In this document: positions 5,934 to 6,942 of the stretch, piece by piece
How positions within the stretch are numbered: position 1 is the first letter of the stretch
Layout: each line of letters starts with the position of its first letter
NCBI GenBank assembly: GCA_003525525.1
Contig: DQED01000280.1
Span: 1-6,942 of the forward strand
Direction of reading: 5' to 3'
Source: Desulfovibrio sp.
GTDB lineage: Bacteria; Desulfobacterota; Desulfovibrionia; Desulfovibrionales; Desulfovibrionaceae
DNA length: 6,942 nucleotides
Notes under the pieces: model-generated
The model's database searches: none
Told to the model about the DNA's origin: nothing
Seen by the model: the letters and a program-made list of their open reading frames with translations, nothing else
Translations under genes and position numbers: made by a program

Positions 5934-6661
5934 GACGTTTCTCCGCGAGTGGTTGGGCCCTTGCGGGCGTTTCGGGCGCGGCGCGCCCGGGCCAGGGCGA
6001 CGGCCTTCCTGGCCGCCAGGGGAAAGACGCCGAGCAGCGCGAAGGACACGAGCAGCGTCGGAGAGACGATGCCGGCCAGGGAATCCAGCCGGCCGAGCTG
6101 GGCTCCGGCGTTGACGTAGACGGCAGTGCCAGGGAGCATGCCGATCTGGGACACGGCGTAGAAGGTGCGAAGCGGCATGGCGGTAAGCCCCATGGCCGCG
6201 TTGACCACGAAGAAGGGAAACAGCGGAATCAGGCGCAGCGTGAAGAGGTAGAACGCGCCTTCGCGGCGGATGCCGTCGTCGATGGCCTTGAGCTTGCCGG
6301 TCAGCCGGCGGGCGATGGCCTGGCGAAAGAGCGTGCGCGCCAGGGCGCAGGCCGCCGTGGCCCCGAGGGTGCTCGCGAAGGAGACGACGACGAGGGTGGT
6401 CCAGAAGCCGAACAGCGCGCCGCCGGCGAGCGTCAGCACCGTGGCCCCGGGCAGGCTCAGGGCGGCCACGAGCACGTAGAGCCCGAAGTACCCGGCGAGA
6501 AACCGCGCCGGCGCGGCGGCGTAGGCCGTGGCCAGCGCCTCGCGCGACTGTTTGAGAAAGGACAGCGTCAGGTACTTGTCGAAGCCGAAGCCGAAAAACG
6601 CGGCCGCCAGGGCCAGCGCCAGGGCCGCGAGCAGGATTTTGCCCAGGGTGCCGCGCGTCAT
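5930..6661 (-). CDS. VTT-domain (TVP38/TMEM64, DedA-like) inner-membrane protein
   Basis: The product has 243 residues. A membrane helix lies near 7-27. Hydrophobic segments follow at about 55-71, 74-106, 137-158, 168-187 and 196-216, then a basic cytoplasmic tail ([19 protein letters not shown] at 217-235). Family marks are AGGALFGFW (79-87), [16 protein letters not shown] (143-158), and [13 protein letters not shown] (174-186), the re-entrant-loop and helix pattern of the VTT superfamily. Members are linked to phospholipid scrambling, undecaprenyl-phosphate recycling or membrane homeostasis; the substrate here cannot be told. The start ATG at 6661 has GAGGAG 8 bases upstream and overlaps the photolyase stop by 4 bases. 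The in-frame extension to 6901 lies inside the photolyase gene and reads as low-quality Arg/Pro sequence, so it is rejected. Confidence 0.9.
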   Translation of the reverse strand: MTRGTLGKILLAALALALAAAFFGFGFDKYLTLSFLKQSREALATAYAAAPARFLAGYFGLYVLVAALSLPGATVLTLAGGALFGFWTTLVVVSFASTLGATAACALARTLFRQAIARRLTGKLKAIDDGIRREGAFYLFTLRLIPLFPFFVVNAAMGLTAMPLRTFYAVSQIGMLPGTAVYVNAGAQLGRLDSLAGIVSPTLLVSFALLGVFPLAARKAVALARARRARNARKGPTTRGETS

Positions 6662-6942
6662 GCGCACTTCTCCTCGCAGTAGCGGTCGATGTAGGCGTCC
6701 ACGTCGAATTTGCGCCGGCAGCCGCGTTCGTTCATGTAGCGCACCTGCCCGAACACCGGCCGGTTCGCCCAGGGGCGGTCGTGCAGCCCGCCCACGGACC
6801 AGAGCACGCCCGTGACGCCGTTTGGGTCGCGGCCGTCCAGGGCGTAGCGGTCGTTGAGGGCAAGGGCCGTGGTGAGCGCCTGCCGGGGCGTGGGCGACCA
6901 TTCCAGGATCTTTTTCGCCCAGTACATGCGCATGTAGCCGTG
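6658..6942 (-). CDS. Class II CPD deoxyribodipyrimidine photolyase, C-terminal 94 residues (start beyond window)
   Basis: The frame is open to the right edge and begins [15 protein letters not shown], so the first part of the gene lies outside. Light-driven photolyases use FADH- to split cyclobutane pyrimidine dimers. The fragment carries the C-terminal signature of class II enzymes: [51 protein letters not shown] and [11 protein letters not shown]. The two Trp of YWAKKILEW match, as I recall, the electron-transfer Trp pair W381/W388 of the Methanosarcina mazei enzyme. The Asn 15 residues after the second Trp matches its flavin-contacting N403. It is the first visible gene of the minus-strand operon, and its TGA overlaps the next ATG. 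Class assignment is firm; whether the missing N-terminal part is intact cannot be seen. Confidence 0.93.
   Translation of the reverse strand, partial: HGYMRMYWAKKILEWSPTPRQALTTALALNDRYALDGRDPNGVTGVLWSVGGLHDRPWANRPVFGQVRYMNERGCRRKFDVDAYIDRYCEEKCA

Noticed and set aside
5040..6119. Plus-strand open frame (359 codons) opposite gnd and the VTT gene
   Set aside because: It runs across a gene boundary, has no domain, and is antisense to two well-supported genes.

Overview
The window is GC-rich and gene-dense. It looks like chromosomal DNA from a Gram-negative, probably deltaproteobacterial host; a Desulfovibrionaceae relative is my best guess. That guess rests on high GC, a DUF3391-type HD-GYP protein, a sigma-54 promoter, a short-form 6-phosphogluconate dehydrogenase and a class II photolyase. 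No rRNA, tRNA or other marker fixes the taxonomy, so it is inference. I saw no insertion sequence, CRISPR array, tRNA, phage gene or attachment site.

Left part (1-2751, plus strand): the 3' part of a LysM protein with a C-terminal NTF2-like domain (1-683) is followed by a strong 15-bp hairpin (707-741). Next come a DUF3391/HD-GYP cyclic-di-GMP phosphodiesterase (771-2042), a 127-bp intergenic stretch with an 8-bp inverted repeat and a very good -24/-12 sigma-54 promoter, and a 193-residue cysteine-free protein of unknown function (2170-2751).

Right part (2756-6942, minus strand): five genes are packed stop-on-start. In transcription order they are the 3' end of a class II CPD photolyase, a VTT/DedA-type membrane protein, gnd, zwf and pgl. 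All four junctions overlap by 1 or 4 bases (ATGA or TGATG), so this is almost certainly one translationally coupled operon whose promoter lies beyond the right edge. The last three genes form a complete oxidative pentose phosphate branch: Zwf makes 6-phosphogluconolactone, Pgl hydrolyses it, and Gnd decarboxylates 6-phosphogluconate to ribulose 5-phosphate. The branch yields reducing equivalents.

The two parts converge with only 4 bp between stop codons and no visible terminator. The points most worth checking are the photolyase-membrane protein-oxidative PPP operon, the sigma-54-driven unknown protein with a possible enhancer, and the Zwf that has Met where a substrate-binding Lys is expected. 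I do not see a clearly new multi-gene defence or mobile system.
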